A stretch of DNA of 64,000 bases from CAXQZM01 sp965229645. Lineage in GTDB: Bacteria > Pseudomonadota > Alphaproteobacteria > UBA7985. Under the pieces are notes generated by a model, which saw only the letters and a program-made list of their open reading frames with translations, was not told the origin of the DNA and did no database searches. How positions within the stretch are numbered: position 1 is the first letter of the stretch; each line of letters begins with the position of its first letter. Of this stretch, positions 9,801 through 17,548 are shown piece after piece. The stretch covers positions 62,001 through 126,000 of the forward strand of contig OZ245893.1 of the NCBI GenBank assembly GCA_965229645.1, given 5' to 3'. A program made the position numbers and the translations under genes.

Positions 9801-10310
9801 ACTTTGACTGTGACGGTGATCAATGTTGTGGAAAATCCTGCCTTGCTTATTTCCGCGGCATCGGTTTCTCTGGACGAAAGCGGCGAGAGCAACAGCGACA
9901 CCTTTACCGTTGCCTTGGCCGAGGAACCCAGCGCAAATGTCACGGTTACGGTGTCAACAGACGATGTTGATGCGGCGAGCGTTTCTGAAGATGGTGGGGC
10001 GACGCAAGCGGCGTCTGTTGAACTGACGTTCACGACCTCTGATTGGAATGTGGCGCAGACGGTGACGGTGACGGGTGCCCTGGACGATGACACGAGCGAT
10101 GAGAGCCCGTCGATTAGTGTCGATCCCTCTGGCGGGGGCTACGACAGCGTTGCCACGGCGTCGGTTTCCGTGTCTGTGACCGATACGAGTGTTGTGGGCG
10201 TTACGGTTTCGAAGACGGGCGTTTCGATGGACGAAGGCGCGAGTGACAGCTTTACGGTTGTGTTGGATCAGGGCAATCGCACTTCAAAATCCTTGAATGA
10301 GTGTCTTTAA
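3831..10310 (+). CDS. Giant multidomain surface protein, 5' part (split by an IS at 10268)
   Basis: ATG at 3831 is preferred because AAGAGGAG lies 7 bases upstream; an in-frame ATG at 3780 has none. Native sequence runs to 10268; the last 13 codons are IS sequence. The N-terminus has a late hydrophobic stretch ending in ARAEVPAECY, an extended signal peptide. Domains in order: about residues 72-803, BspA/DUF285-type repeats (WDTSNVTDMSSLF-like, ~25 aa each) in three blocks, each opened by a Cys...C.GKLVI motif; 804-1467, invasin-like Ig repeats; ~1470-1557, Fn3; ~1700-1787, second Fn3; then a Big_12-like domain, a cadherin-like domain and the start of the Calx-beta-like tandem array. The likely role is adhesion at the cell surface. 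The BspA block is much more AT-rich than the rest, suggesting a transferred module. As it stands the product lacks the C-terminal anchor. Confidence 0.85.
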   Translation: MNIPIFASLIEVLGNGRLFRWRGAWNGGRHWTEPSSSWILRGAVTFGSTMLGVLILGIAPVARAEVPAECYLDPDGPASDVYRGNSGVCNGKLVINNAAGKAATGYQGDFFIYSSGNYYPDDWYVGNVTDMTQWFYLYGDYIGSNGGKSISWDLSDWDTSNVISMNGMFRDVANNVTSTISGWDTSNVEDMSYMFNDSQNFNVDISNWDTSEVQDMHAMFFEAERFNYDIGDWDVSKVTRMTYMFHDASAFNQDLSAWDVRNIETEPGDFDSGYTNSSWTNDEKPVWGGYDTCITDSRSFHGSVAPCENMLVISQDDFKSVGYKGDKTYEFELTSVTYPMEHWYTGNITDMEEFFRSSNIGDGTGADANNDISGWDTSNVETMRSLFFDAADFNQNIGSWDTSQVSNMSNLFGDAVTFDQDISGWDTSKVTNMNGMFDSASSFNQDINYDQVSGAWDTSSVTNMQNMFRRATAFDGYIGDWNTGNVTTMSSMFSYAENFNQDLGSWDVSAVNNMQSIFSNTNKFNQDLTSWTLTGNVALSSAFSNTTNFNGDVSTWNVSGISQENMRWMFENALAFDQDLSGWNVENVPTEPDSFSNNANPTWASDTTRQPQWGVLYTCTFQTGYTASFRGLPAECSGKLVINQSDFSAKAGSGSKTHTLNGITYDLDQWYTANITDMSELFADYTGDIADISGWNTSNVTDMSSLFSGASTFNQNIGSWDTSAVTDMSSLFDGASLFNQDIGGWDTSSVTTMDAMFQNASAFDQDLIGWNVTSISAEPNDFDNGANGDWSDFDKPLWGNNGLDLAGSTIVISPDSVFADGADTAQATVTALDLDAKAIPGLTVGIDDGGYGLSVGDFAEGGAGTYSADLSAAADGTATVSATLNGRALTSAAATLEFLKGPDPQTSTVAPSTTAPIANSTTVTITVDLKDDEGAVVKNYSGLTGEVVDGDGNPIAAATLSTFTEEQANSDGTGTHTATLTSTQGGAHYVKVYIGAQLIGATDATSSAALTFNGDASNLNLSASSLAVNTARALPDNSDAIEVAVTVLDTSGVPVFGLGDVAVLKDASSAGTAADQGDGTYTLALTSASVATHAITATVGGSAIKTNDGSADESLTIRFSGDEAAIDLNKSSLAVVGDTSVVADGSEKIEVVVIVLDNNNAGAGYGVNAQSVRVFRGASDTSGTLMTDNGDGTYTAELTSTIAQSETLRAEVNDNAVLNDDNSTQTVEVTFVPGALYTGNSSFGLSSSSTTSYSVDTGAAFFARAKDANGNAITGLTAADFVVSATDTSSSLIDVAIANFVASSSSETGGEDGLYKFDLISQVADDLSIMLLKGDASSGYISYGSDRVDVTYIAGAAAAANSTVAYTSDNLTALSPSSELTLTVKDQYGNLVTGLGDDKFTWTVEDTENDAISGAHIGNFTETGTGTGIYTASLTTDTGGDHVVRLYADGAEVTDSANPLTLTFTTAPGMPTSFSVTQGDGSLRLDWIAPADDGGGAISDYEYSLDEGDSFTSINSTAVTFAAATLTNGQSYEVQVRAVNAAGAGAATHTITATPAAADAGSLYDSATCSPILASDPNVTLSGATPTSDGSGGYLWSGTLTFAFTSPLDLVLAPHPSSNLANFEDGASYGVDASASGWVQTLGDDSITYGLSGATISGAQDDADAGNAAWGHFDAANVSTLTLTSGGNEGDAFTICRIPAAPEAPTNLSVTPGDGELTLSWDAPLDDGGPDISAYKYNLNGGSTYTAFADTATNQMLSVANGAAYTVTVLARNDVDDGAASAAVTVPSVTLGTGVSGVVGGTFTVTATFSEPVTDFGLDDVNVTNATKDNFATTGTVTTDPDTGADYSDTYTFEVTPTSDATEVSVNVAAGLALTTAGAGNTTALQLSRTADLTAPQFTSGSSISSPENTSATVATLTATDTNGPVTYAITGGDDQGDFVLTSAGVLTFNTDGTNGAADYEAPADADANNVYTVEVTASDAATPANTRAQTLTVTVINVVENPALLISAASVSLDESGESNSDTFTVALAEEPSANVTVTVSTDDVDAASVSEDGGATQAASVELTFTTSDWNVAQTVTVTGALDDDTSDESPSISVDPSGGGYDSVATASVSVSVTDTSVVGVTVSKTGVSMDEGASDSFTVVLDQGNRTSKSLNECL
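10259..10268. repeat. Target-site duplication, left copy
   Basis: TGTGTTGGAT directly before the left end of the IS; the same ten bases follow the right end at 11462-11471. Ten bases is within the range known for ISAs1-family insertions. Confidence 0.92.
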
Positions 10311-11461
10311 GAACTCGTTGCTCCATCCCGCGCGTTTGAACTTGACGCGATTTGAGGACTTGTCGTTGTTAGCCTTTATGATGTTCAAAGCAATGCGCCG
10401 TAAGGCAGCAAAGTTTGCAGGTGCGTTGCCCTTTCTCGCACGATGGAAGTCCTCGTTCATCACGACATCTAGGGACCAATGTAAACTATTTTCAATCTGC
10501 CAATGACCACGGATTAGATTGGCAGCCTCCTGAGCGGTGCTCTGCTTTGACATAAGATAAGTCCGCTCTTCTTGGCTAACTTTCCCATCAACTTCACGCT
10601 TATACAACACATGGACGAAAGCAGAAAGGTGGGGCCAATCATGGGTTTGTGTCACATAATCTGGGACCTCATAAACTCTATAGCGGCGCTCCTCAATACG
10701 GCCATGGTCAGCATCCGTGGAACTGTACTCATTCGCCCAAATCGTTTGTGGGTCTGCAATAAAGGTCTGAATATCGTTCATCAACCCCTTCTGGTTGGCC
10801 TTGAGTTGTATGCAATACTCTGCACCTTGAGCGGCGATCAGTTCACAGGTCTCGCGTTGGCAGTGCAGGGCGTCGGCGGTAAGAGTGATACCACGAATAT
10901 CAAGCATCTGGATCAACTCACGCAGCGCTAAAATCTCACTGCCTGCCTTAGCGCTTTGAGTAATACCAAGACTTAACCGCGCCCCATGGGCAAACGCTGT
11001 GACCAGGTTAAGGTTTGACTTCTTGGCAGCTTTATCAAAGCTCCCACGCAACTCCTTACCATCAATAGCAATGGCCTTTTGCTTTTCATCAGTGTTTGCA
11101 AAATCAGCTTGAAACTTTTCAAAAAACGCCTGAAAACTGTCTGGCTTCATCAACTGAAACAGGCGTGAAAATGCGTCGTGACTGGGTAAACCCAGAGGAA
11201 GTTCCAGAAACTCGCGCAAAAAATCCTCCTTGCTGCGAGCAAAATGTTCCATGTCCACTGCCGTTTCACCCCCACATAGGGCGCACAAAAGGCTTATCGT
11301 CATCAAGTCGCAGAACTTGTGACGTGGGGCATTGCTCGTGCGAGGATCATCTAACTCGTTGAAATAATTGACTAGTAAGGGCATGTGTCGGCTCCATCTC
11401 GTGATGGAGACCGCCGAGTCCCTTTAGAACAAATTGTCAACTCTCAAGTGCGATTCCCCTG
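10269..11461 (-). mobile_element. ISAs1-family insertion sequence, 1193 bp
   Basis: A complete IS with one transposase gene on the minus strand. The ends are inverted repeats: CAGGGCAATCGCACTT at the left, and CAGGGGAATCGCACTT when the right end is read inward (15 of 16 match). A 10-bp direct duplication flanks it. It sits inside the giant surface-protein gene, in the first unit of the 348-bp tandem array. Removing the IS and one duplication copy makes that unit exactly 348 bp and restores the frame (VLD joined to TQPSGDV). The intact ends, duplication and transposase point to a recent insertion. Confidence 0.93.
10284..11384 (-). CDS. ISAs1-family transposase
   Basis: A 366-residue DDE transposase that moves the surrounding IS. 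The N-terminus (LVNYFNELDDPR...) is the typical ISAs1/DDE_Tnp_1-associated domain. The first catalytic Asp is in AIDGKELRGS, the second in LTADALHCQ, and the Glu in HWQIENSLHWSLDVVMNEDF. Length is normal for the family and no frameshift is visible, so the enzyme may be active. The stop codon lies 15 bases inside the left end of the IS, and the start lies 77 bases inside the right end, leaving room for a promoter. Confidence 0.95.
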   Translation of the reverse strand: MPLLVNYFNELDDPRTSNAPRHKFCDLMTISLLCALCGGETAVDMEHFARSKEDFLREFLELPLGLPSHDAFSRLFQLMKPDSFQAFFEKFQADFANTDEKQKAIAIDGKELRGSFDKAAKKSNLNLVTAFAHGARLSLGITQSAKAGSEILALRELIQMLDIRGITLTADALHCQRETCELIAAQGAEYCIQLKANQKGLMNDIQTFIADPQTIWANEYSSTDADHGRIEERRYRVYEVPDYVTQTHDWPHLSAFVHVLYKREVDGKVSQEERTYLMSKQSTAQEAANLIRGHWQIENSLHWSLDVVMNEDFHRARKGNAPANFAALRRIALNIIKANNDKSSNRVKFKRAGWSNEFLKTLIQGF

Positions 11462-14400
11462 TGTGTTGGATACGCAGCCGAGCGGGGACGTTACGGTGAC
11501 GGTATCGAGCGATGATGCTGCTGCTGCGAGCGTATCGAGCGATGGCGGTGCCACGCAAGCTGGGTCTGTTGATTTGACGTTCACAACTGCGAACTGGGAT
11601 CAAGCGCAGACGGTTACGATTACTGGCGTTGGGGACGACGATACGAACGATGAGAGCCAACCGATCAGTTTCGCGGTTGCGGGCCACGAGTATGCGGGAT
11701 TGGTCGTAGGCTCATTGGAGGCTTCGGTGACGGATACGAGTGTTGTGGGCGTTACGGTTTCGAAGACGGGCGTTTCGATGGACGAAGGCGCGAGTGACAG
11801 CTTTACGGTTGTGTTGGATACGCAGCCGAGCGGGGACGTTACGGTGACGGTATCGAGCGATGATGCTGCTGCTGCGAGCGTATCGAGCGATGGCGGTGCC
11901 ACGCAAGCTGGGTCTGTTGCTCTGACGTTCACAACTGCGAACTGGGATCAAGTGCAGACGGTTACGATTACTGGCGTTGGGGACGACGATACGAGCGATG
12001 AGAGCCAAACGATCAGTTTTGCGGTTGCGGGCCACGAGTATGCGGGATTGGTCGTAGGCTCATTGGAGGCTTCGGTGACGGATACGAGTGTTGTGGGCGT
12101 TACGGTTTCGAAGACGGGCGTTTCGATGGACGAAGGCGCGAGTGACAGCTTTACGGTTGTGTTGGATACGCAGCCGAGCGGGGACGTTACGGTGACGGTA
12201 TCGAGCGATGATGCTGCTGCTGCGAGCGTATCGAGCGATGGCGGTGCCACGCAAGCTGGGTCTGTTGCTCTGACGTTCACAACTGCGAACTGGGATCAAG
12301 TGCAGACGGTTACGATTACTGGCGTTGGGGACGACGATACGAGCGATGAGAGCCAAACGATCAGTTTCGCGGTTGCGGGCCACGAGTATGCGGGATTGGT
12401 CGTAGGCTCATTGGAGGCTTCGGTGACGGATACGAGTGTTGTGGGCGTTACGGTTTCGAAGACGGGCGTTTCGATGGACGAAGGCGCAAGTGACAGCTTT
12501 ACGGTTGTGTTGGATACGCAGCCGAGCGGGGACGTTACGGTGACGGTATCGAGCGATGATGCTGCTGCTGCGAGCGTATCGAGCGATGGCGGTGCCACGC
12601 AAGCTGGGTCTGTTGCTCTGACGTTCACAACTGCGAACTGGGATCAAGTGCAGACGGTTACGATTACTGGCGTTGGGGACGACGATACGAACGATGAGAG
12701 CCAAACGATCAGTTTCGCAGTTGCGGGCCACGAGTATGCGGGATTGGTCGTAGGCTCATTGGAGGCTTCGGTGACGGATACGAGTGTTGTGGGCGTTACG
12801 GTTTCGAAGACGGGCGTTTCGATGGACGAAGGCGCGAGTGACAGCTTTACGGTTGTGTTGGATACGCAGCCGAGCGGGGACGTTACGGTGACGGTATCGA
12901 GCGATGATGCTGCTGCTGCGAGCGTATCGAGCGATGGCGGTGCCACGCAAGCTGGGTCTGTTGCTCTGACGTTCACAACTGCGAACTGGGATCAAGTGCA
13001 GACGGTTACGATTACTGGCGTTGGGGACGACGATACGAGCGATGAGAGCCAAACGATCAGTTTCGCGGTTGCGGGCCACGAGTATGCGGGATTGGTCGTA
13101 GGCTCATTGGAGGCTTCGGTGACGGATACGAGTGTTGTGGGCGTTACGGTTTCGAAGACGGGCGTTTCGATGGACGAAGGCGCAAGTGACAGCTTTACGG
13201 TTGTGTTGGATACGCAGCCGAGCGGGGACGTTACGGTGACGGTATCGAGCGATGATGCTGCTGCTGCGAGCGTATCGAGCGATGGCGGTGCCACGCAAGC
13301 TGGGTCTGTTGCTCTGACGTTCACAACTGCGAACTGGGATCAAGTGCAGACGGTTACGATTACTGGCGTTGGGGACGACGATACGAACGATGAGAGCCAA
13401 ACGATCAGTTTCGCGGTTGCGGGCCACGAGTATGCGGGATTGGTCGTAGGCTCATTGGAGGCTTCGGTGACGGATACGAGTGTTGTGGGCGTTACGGTTT
13501 CGAAGACGGGCGTTTCGATGGACGAAGGCGCGAGTGACAGCTTTACGGTTGTGTTGGATACGCAGCCGAGCGGGGACGTTACGGTGACGGTATCGAGCGA
13601 TGATGCTGCTGCTGCGAGCGTATCGAGCGATGGCGGTGCCACGCAAGCTGGGTCTGTTGCTCTGACGTTCACAACTGCGAACTGGGATCAAGTGCAGACG
13701 GTTACGATTACTGGCGTTGGGGACGACGATACGAACGATGAGAGCCAATCGATCAGTTTCGCGGTTGCGGGCCACGAGTATGCGGGATTGGTCGTAGGCT
13801 CATTGGAGGCTTCGGTGACGGATACGAGTGTTGTGGGCGTTACGGTTTCGAAGACGGGCGTTTCGATGGACGAAGGCGCGAGTGACAGCTTTACGGTTGT
13901 GTTGGATACGCAGCCGAGCGGGGACGTTACGGTGACGGTATCGAGCGATGATGCTGCTGCTGCGAGCGTATCGAGCGATGGCGGTGCCACGCAAGCTGGG
14001 TCTGTTGCTCTGACGTTCACAACTGCGAACTGGGATCAAGTGCAGACGGTTACGATTACTGGCGTTGGGGACGACGATACGAGCGATGAGAGCCAAACGA
14101 TCAGTTTCGCGGTTGCGGGCCACGAGTATGCGGGATTGGTCGTAGGCTCATTGGAGGCTTCGGTGACGGATACGAGTGTTGTGGGCGTTACGGTTTCGAA
14201 GACGGGCGTTTCGATGGACGAAGGCGCAAGTGACAGCTTTACGGTTGTGTTGGATACGCAGCCGAGCGGGGACGTTACGGTGACGGTATCGAGCGATGAT
14301 GCTGCTGCTGCGAGCGTATCGAGCGATGGCGGTGCCACGCAAGCTGGGTCTGTTGATTTGACGTTCACAACTGCGAACTGGGATCAAGTGCAGACGGTTA

Positions 14401-17243
14401 CGATTACTGGCGTTGGGGACGACGATACGAACGATGAGAGCCAAACGATCAGTTTCGCGGTTGCGGGCCACGAGTATGCGGGATTGGTCGTAGGCTCATT
14501 GGAGGCTTCGGTGACGGATACGAGTGTTGTGGGCGTTACGGTTTCGAAGACGGGCGTTTCGATGGACGAAGGCGCAAGTGACAGCTTTACGGTTGTGTTG
14601 GATACGCAGCCGAGCGGGGACGTTACGGTGACGGTATCGAGCGATGATGCTGCTGCTGCGAGCGTATCGAGCGATGGCGGTGCCACGCAAGCTGGGTCTG
14701 TTGCTCTGACGTTCACAACTGCGAACTGGGATCAAGCGCAGACGGTTACGATTACTGGCGTTGGGGACGACGATACGAGCGATGAGAGCCAAACGATCAG
14801 TTTCGCAGTTGCGGGCCACGAGTATGCGGGATTGGTCGTAGGCTCATTGGAGGCTTCGGTGACGGATACGAGTGTTGTGGGCGTTACGGTTTCGAAGACG
14901 GGCGTTTCGATGGACGAAGGCGCAAGTGACAGCTTTACGGTTGTGTTGGATACGCAGCCGAGCGGGGACGTTACGGTGACGGTATCGAGCGATGCTGCTG
15001 CTGCTGCGAGCGTATCGAGCGATGGCGGTGCCACGCAAGCTGGGTCTGTTGCTCTGACGTTCACAACTGCGAACTGGGATCAAGCGCAGACGGTTACGAT
15101 TACTGGCGTTGGGGACGACGATACGAACGATGAGAGCCAAACGATCAGTTTCGCGGTTGCGGGCCACGAGTATGCGGGATTGGTCATAGGCTCATTGGAG
15201 GCTTCGGTGACGGATACGAGTGTTGTGGGCGTTACGGTTTCGAAGACGGGCGTTTCGATGGACGAAGGCGCAAGTGACAGCTTTACGGTTGTGTTGGATA
15301 CGCAGCCGAGCGGGGACGTTACGGTGACGGTATCGAGCGATGATGCTGCTGCTGCGAGCGTATCGAGCGATGGCGGTGCCACGCAAGCTGGGTCTATTGC
15401 CCTGACGTTCACGACCAGCAACTGGAACACAGCCCAGACGGTGACGGTAACGGGTGTTTCCGACGATGATTCCGCTGACGAGAGCGTTTCAATCAACTTA
15501 ACCCCGTCGGGCGGTGGTTATGGGCAGGACCAAGCAGAGTCCCTTAGCGTCAGTGTTACAGACGACGACATTCCGAGCCTGGTCTTGTCAGTCGAGACCC
15601 TGACAATCAGCGAGGCCCAAACCGCAGAGTTCACGGTGGCGTTGCGCACCCAGCCGAGCGGGGATGTGACGGTTGCGCTCGCAACCTCCGAGGACGAAAT
15701 CGTCACCCTTGTCGCCAAGGCCGATGCGTCGGATCACGTGACCTTCACGACCGAAACCTGGAACACGCCGCAGGCGGTTGTTGCGACCGCGGTTGACAAT
15801 TCAATCCTCGGCAACGGGTCTGCGACCTTGACCCTAACCGCTGCATCGACGGCCGATGCTGACTACAATAGCCTGGACCCCTCGCAGGTGTCGGTGAGCG
15901 TCGAAGATGACGAAGTCGCGGGCTTTGTGCTGTCGCAATCGTCCTTAAGTCTTGATGAGGGCACCGAGACGAGCTTCACCGTGGCCTTGGGTGGCAAACC
16001 CTCGCAAGACGTGACGGTGAGCCTCAGCTCTTCCAACGAGGCGGCGGCGACGGTAACTCCCGCCAGTTTGACTTTTACCCTCACGGATTGGGATTCGGCG
16101 CAGTCCGTTACCCTGACCTCCATCGACAACGCGGAGGCTGCCGATGTCAGTTTGCGTGTCACGCTTGCGGCAAGCGGCGCCGAATTTGCGGGGATCACCC
16201 AAGATCTGAGCGTGACGATCATCGATAACGACGTCCAAGCCCAGCCCGAGGATAGCGGTGCCCTGGTCTCCTCCATCGCTACCAGCGGCGTCATGAGCGC
16301 GCAACTGGGCAGCTTGGTCAGCGATGCCGCCATCGGCGGGCTGTCGAGCGCCGCGGGCCCTGCGGGCACCGCCCCCTCCCCAGGCGGGGGAAGTGCCGCC
16401 AGCGGGGATGATAGTGTCGCGTCGCTTGATACCAGCGCCTACAGCCGCCTCCATGTCTTGTCGGCGCGCGAGGGCGATCAAATGCCGCTGGTCGATTGGT
16501 TCTCCACGGGTCTGTCCAATGCGTCGGTGGATGCCGAGTTGAAAGGCGACGGCGATTTTGGCTATGCGGTTGTCGGGACCGAGTTGGACAAGAACGAAAC
16601 GAGCGTGTCGGGTTTGCTCTACGGCGCCGAGGCGTCCAGTTGGAACTACGAGGGCGAAACCGATGTCGATCGGGCAGGGGTTTCCATCGGCTACTACAGC
16701 GCCCGTCGCGAAGGGGGTCTGATTTACACAGGCTCCTCCATCCTCACCGCCTCGCGCAATGAGTTTGAGAGCGTGTCGGACGCTACGGGCAATGCCAGTT
16801 CGCTCCGGTTGATCCTAAAAGGGGAAATCAGCGGCTGGCGCGATTTGGAAGATGGCAGCAGGCTGACGCCGTTCGTCGATCTGCTCTACTCGACAGAAAC
16901 GCTGGAGTCCTTCAAGTTCTCCGACGGGGTCAGTTCTGACCAGGCCGAAGCCAGTTTGGGCCGGTTGGGCCTGGGGGTCGAGTACATGACCATGCCGCTG
17001 GAGGACATGGGGCGGATTACCCTGCGTGGGGAATTGAGTCAGGTGTTCGGGGCAGAGGACGTGACGCTCAACGACGGTACCGTCTATTCGCCCAACGAAG
17101 ACCCTGTGGGGGCAATCAGCGTCGGCTGGATTGGCAACAACGACGACGGTTCGACCACGCGCATCGACCTGACCTTTGGCGAGTTGGGCAACGGCGAAAA
17201 CGAAGAAGTCCGCATCGACGGCACTTGGGACCGAAGTTTTTAG
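11385..17243 (+). CDS. Giant multidomain surface protein, 3' part with autotransporter-like barrel
   Basis: This is the second half of the gene split by the IS. The frame is open from a GTG at 11385 inside the IS, but native coding starts at 11472; the 29 codons before it are IS sequence and give no signal peptide, so a product would probably not be exported. From 11472 the frame holds about ten and a half near-identical 116-residue Calx-beta-like units (VTVSKTGVSMDEGASDSFTV... NWDQ.QTVTITGVGDDDT), two to three divergent units to about 16240, a Gly/Ser/Pro-rich linker, and from about 16420 a ~270-residue domain of amphipathic strands ending in Phe (GTWDRSF). That ending is typical of outer-membrane barrels and the domain resembles autotransporter translocators. 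Joined to the 5' part it gives about 4,069 residues. Confidence 0.85.
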   Translation: MSAPSRDGDRRVPLEQIVNSQVRFPCVLDTQPSGDVTVTVSSDDAAAASVSSDGGATQAGSVDLTFTTANWDQAQTVTITGVGDDDTNDESQPISFAVAGHEYAGLVVGSLEASVTDTSVVGVTVSKTGVSMDEGASDSFTVVLDTQPSGDVTVTVSSDDAAAASVSSDGGATQAGSVALTFTTANWDQVQTVTITGVGDDDTSDESQTISFAVAGHEYAGLVVGSLEASVTDTSVVGVTVSKTGVSMDEGASDSFTVVLDTQPSGDVTVTVSSDDAAAASVSSDGGATQAGSVALTFTTANWDQVQTVTITGVGDDDTSDESQTISFAVAGHEYAGLVVGSLEASVTDTSVVGVTVSKTGVSMDEGASDSFTVVLDTQPSGDVTVTVSSDDAAAASVSSDGGATQAGSVALTFTTANWDQVQTVTITGVGDDDTNDESQTISFAVAGHEYAGLVVGSLEASVTDTSVVGVTVSKTGVSMDEGASDSFTVVLDTQPSGDVTVTVSSDDAAAASVSSDGGATQAGSVALTFTTANWDQVQTVTITGVGDDDTSDESQTISFAVAGHEYAGLVVGSLEASVTDTSVVGVTVSKTGVSMDEGASDSFTVVLDTQPSGDVTVTVSSDDAAAASVSSDGGATQAGSVALTFTTANWDQVQTVTITGVGDDDTNDESQTISFAVAGHEYAGLVVGSLEASVTDTSVVGVTVSKTGVSMDEGASDSFTVVLDTQPSGDVTVTVSSDDAAAASVSSDGGATQAGSVALTFTTANWDQVQTVTITGVGDDDTNDESQSISFAVAGHEYAGLVVGSLEASVTDTSVVGVTVSKTGVSMDEGASDSFTVVLDTQPSGDVTVTVSSDDAAAASVSSDGGATQAGSVALTFTTANWDQVQTVTITGVGDDDTSDESQTISFAVAGHEYAGLVVGSLEASVTDTSVVGVTVSKTGVSMDEGASDSFTVVLDTQPSGDVTVTVSSDDAAAASVSSDGGATQAGSVDLTFTTANWDQVQTVTITGVGDDDTNDESQTISFAVAGHEYAGLVVGSLEASVTDTSVVGVTVSKTGVSMDEGASDSFTVVLDTQPSGDVTVTVSSDDAAAASVSSDGGATQAGSVALTFTTANWDQAQTVTITGVGDDDTSDESQTISFAVAGHEYAGLVVGSLEASVTDTSVVGVTVSKTGVSMDEGASDSFTVVLDTQPSGDVTVTVSSDAAAAASVSSDGGATQAGSVALTFTTANWDQAQTVTITGVGDDDTNDESQTISFAVAGHEYAGLVIGSLEASVTDTSVVGVTVSKTGVSMDEGASDSFTVVLDTQPSGDVTVTVSSDDAAAASVSSDGGATQAGSIALTFTTSNWNTAQTVTVTGVSDDDSADESVSINLTPSGGGYGQDQAESLSVSVTDDDIPSLVLSVETLTISEAQTAEFTVALRTQPSGDVTVALATSEDEIVTLVAKADASDHVTFTTETWNTPQAVVATAVDNSILGNGSATLTLTAASTADADYNSLDPSQVSVSVEDDEVAGFVLSQSSLSLDEGTETSFTVALGGKPSQDVTVSLSSSNEAAATVTPASLTFTLTDWDSAQSVTLTSIDNAEAADVSLRVTLAASGAEFAGITQDLSVTIIDNDVQAQPEDSGALVSSIATSGVMSAQLGSLVSDAAIGGLSSAAGPAGTAPSPGGGSAASGDDSVASLDTSAYSRLHVLSAREGDQMPLVDWFSTGLSNASVDAELKGDGDFGYAVVGTELDKNETSVSGLLYGAEASSWNYEGETDVDRAGVSIGYYSARREGGLIYTGSSILTASRNEFESVSDATGNASSLRLILKGEISGWRDLEDGSRLTPFVDLLYSTETLESFKFSDGVSSDQAEASLGRLGLGVEYMTMPLEDMGRITLRGELSQVFGAEDVTLNDGTVYSPNEDPVGAISVGWIGNNDDGSTTRIDLTFGELGNGENEEVRIDGTWDRSF
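11462..11471. repeat. Target-site duplication, right copy
   Basis: TGTGTTGGAT directly after the right end of the IS, identical to 10259-10268. Confidence 0.92.
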
Positions 17244-17252
17244 GGCGAGATT

Positions 17253-17500
17253 ATACCAGCGGCGACCAGGAACGACTCTTATATTCGCTGGTATAAGGGC
17301 CGCGACTGCGGCCCCCGCAGCGGCCCCGAGAATAGCGCGAAAGCGCCTCGGGGCACAAGCGAAGGCTCCGTCCTGCGGTCGGGCTGAGCGAGCCTAGCGA
17401 GCGAGTAGAGACCGCCACCCAAAAAAGCCGAAACGCGAAGCGTTTCTGCCGCGAGACACAAAACGGCCAAAAAAGTGTCAACTTTTTTCGCCGTTGGTAT
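17253..17500 (+). repeat. Five-hairpin dispersed element, copy A
   Basis: Copy A begins 10 bases after the surface-protein stop. The ends are ATACCAGCGGCG and CGCCGTTGGTAT, inverted with one mismatch. Inside are, in order, TACCAGCG/CGCTGGTA, GGGCCGC-gact-GCGGCCC, CCCCGAG/CTCGGGG enclosing GCGC-GAAA-GCGC, GAAACGC-gaa-GCGTTTC and an A-run/T-run hairpin. This copy is about 50 bases longer than the others because of extra sequence near 17372-17427. Confidence 0.88.
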
Positions 17501-17548
17501 TACTCGGCGTATGCGGGTGGGGGACGAGTTCCTCCTCCACTGTGAGGG

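Larger units (their letters stand above)
10176..15554 (+). repeat. 348-bp tandem repeat array (Calx-beta-like units)
   Basis: Units begin at 10176 (interrupted by the IS), 11727, 12075, 12423, 12771, 13119, 13467, 13815, 14163, 14511, 14859 and 15207. The first is 93 + 255 = 348 bp once the IS is removed, like the others; the twelfth diverges after about 15400. The copies differ at only a few sites: Asn/Ser in (N/S)DES, Ala/Val in DQ(A/V)QT, Asp-Leu/Ala-Leu in SV(D/A)LTF, and silent GCG/GCA. These variants are shuffled between units, as expected from unequal crossing-over or gene conversion. Confidence 0.95.

Noticed and set aside
11600..15496. Ladder of 107- and 110-residue minus-strand ORFs repeating every 348 bases
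   Set aside because: They are antisense frames of the tandem array in the plus-strand surface-protein gene; their regular spacing follows the repeat and they have no ribosome sites.
10176..15554. CRISPR-like array
   Set aside because: The repeats are 348 bp, contiguous without spacers and coding in frame.
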